Source of the DNA: Nostoc sp. CHAB 5844
GTDB lineage: Bacteria; Cyanobacteriota; Cyanobacteriia; Cyanobacteriales; Nostocaceae
Direction: 5' to 3'
Assembly: GCF_020829595.1 (NCBI RefSeq)
Contig: NZ_JAIVFW010000026.1
Span: 29,203-93,202, forward strand
Length of the DNA: 64,000 nt
In this document: piece by piece, positions 63,427 through 64,000 of the stretch
How positions within the stretch are numbered: the first letter of the stretch is position 1
How the letters are laid out: every line of letters starts with the position of its first letter
Position numbers and translations under genes: made by a program
Notes under the pieces: generated by a model
What the model was told of the DNA's origin: nothing
What the model saw: only the letters and a program-made list of their open reading frames with translations
Database searches by the model: none

Positions 63427-63641
63427 TGTTAGCCAGTTTCAGTTTTTCAATGCTTGATTGTAGAAAAACTCACTCAGTAAAGCTTCTGTCATCAGTGAGA
63501 TTTTTAACAAACTAGAGAATAACCCACTGGTAGTAGGTGAGTTTGCTTTCAGGCGATCGCCAAACATTTTGAAATTATAGCCAAGGTAGTTAGGACATCG
63601 GTAAATGGTAAAACTGAGACAGTAAAAGACTTTTAACTCTG

Positions 63642-63723
63642 TCACCCTTCGGGTTCGCCAGTCCCCCAGACGCTCCTGCGTCGCTAACGTGACGGAGACC
63701 GCCAAGACGGGGGCTGGTCTCAC
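63642..63723 (+). repeat. Dispersed palindromic intergenic repeat, copy 5 (diverged)
   Basis: It contains GACGCTCCTGCGTCGCTAACG, which shares 20 of 21 bases with the left half of the element at 9933-10010. It is flanked by GC-rich palindromes (CACCCTTCGGGT; CCAGTCCCCC with GGGGGCTGG). Confidence 0.65.
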
Positions 63724-63802
63724 CTGTCACCTATTACCTGTCCCCTGCTATAACTCAAAACCTAATTAAACGCAGCGCTGGTTCAATGCGTTTCTCTGCG
63801 TT

Positions 63803-63840
63803 AAAAAAAATATCCCCTATTTGGTTATCCAAACAGAGGA
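63803..63840 (-). terminator. Intrinsic terminator for the right-edge gene
   Basis: On the minus strand CCTCTGTTTGG pairs imperfectly (9 of 11) with CCAAATAGGGG around a 4-base loop, followed by ATATTTTTTTT. It lies ~100 bases beyond the stop at 63943. Confidence 0.65.
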
Positions 63841-63942
63841 GTGATTTATTTTATTTAAAAAAACTATTTAACCGAATCCCCGTGCGACTCGTTGTAAGCG
63901 AATCACGGGATAATACCCGCCATCGACTCAACCAGAGAGTGA

Positions 63943-64000
63943 TTAATCCTCAACAATGTCATCAGGGTCAACAACAGGCTGAGAGCGAACGACAAAGCCA
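63943..64000 (-). CDS. 3' end of an unidentified protein gene (continues outside window)
   Basis: The minus-strand frame reads GFVVRSQPVVDPDDIVED then TAA (63943-63945). The acidic ending, and a terminator located downstream, suggest a real C-terminus. Only 18 codons are visible and the family is not recognised. Confidence 0.4.
   Translation of the reverse strand, partial: GFVVRSQPVVDPDDIVED

Larger units (their letters stand above)
63427..63942. other. Intergenic region with GC-rich repeat and terminator
   Basis: It holds copy 5 of the dispersed element (63642-63723) and the terminator of the gene at the right edge. No other gene is seen; an ORF at 63439-63723 is a repeat artefact. Confidence 0.5.

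Noticed and set aside
63439..63723. 94-codon minus-strand ORF
   Set aside because: Its first part is made of the GC-rich dispersed repeat and the rest is non-coding-like.

Overview
The window is a piece of the chromosome of a filamentous, heterocyst-forming cyanobacterium (order Nostocales; Nostoc, Anabaena or Calothrix type). The main evidence is one co-oriented block of phycoerythrocyanin genes followed by phycocyanin genes (pecBACEF-cpcBACDEF-cpcG1G2G3G4), a patA-type heterocyst-pattern gene just beyond it, and psaA-psaB. Supporting marks are many HIP1 octamers (GCGATCGC) and heptanucleotide tandem repeats between genes. The genus and species cannot be fixed from sequence alone. No IS element, prophage, CRISPR array or rRNA operon was seen, and only one tRNA.

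Layout. 1-13.6 kb: a partial Asn-rich repeat protein, YebC, a sugar-type binding lipoprotein, ribosomal proteins L21-L27, CruF (carotenoid), BioY, LspA, an orphan peptide-type ABC permease, Apt, a DUF3038-DUF4335 pair, and an HxlR regulator divergent from a four-helix membrane protein with a clean palindrome between them. 13.6-19.0 kb: a giant TamB-like protein. 19.2-19.9 kb: a 5'-truncated periplasmic-binding-protein remnant. 19.9-32.7 kb: the rod part of the phycobilisome, all on the minus strand, ending in a long terminator hairpin. PecB/PecA and CpcB/CpcA are the biliproteins. PecC, CpcC and CpcD are rod linkers. PecE/F and CpcE/F attach the bilins. CpcG1-G4 connect rods to the core or, for CpcG3 with its hydrophobic tail, probably to photosystem I.

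32.7-43.1 kb: an RluD-like pseudouridine synthase, a Uma2-family protein, PatA, a DyP-type peroxidase, a beta-carbonic anhydrase, an orphan HicB, a DUF433-DUF5615 toxin-antitoxin-like pair, a sirohydrochlorin chelatase-CobA siroheme pair and tRNA-His. 43.5-53.8 kb: an amidase, a repeat-containing membrane protein, a decayed spore-photoproduct-lyase-like gene, a monoacylglycerol-lipase-like hydrolase, an SLH/OprB porin, a DUF4089 protein directly upstream of glutaminase, and a Pro-rich lipoprotein. 54.2-58.9 kb: psaA-psaB with a structured leader and a strong terminator. 59.2-63.4 kb: a lipoprotein-like methyltransferase, an APC permease and an RppA/RppB-like two-component pair. The right edge holds the 3' end of another minus-strand gene.

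I did not find an obviously new multi-gene system. The most interesting material is regulatory and evolutionary: hairpins and heptamer repeats at most gene junctions of the pec-cpc block; a PatA whose receiver domain has lost its phospho-acceptor Asp; candidate NtcA and HLR1-like sites; a candidate HxlR operator; a dispersed intergenic repeat family; and two decaying genes. Names and functions rest on motif recognition and remembered families; no search was run.
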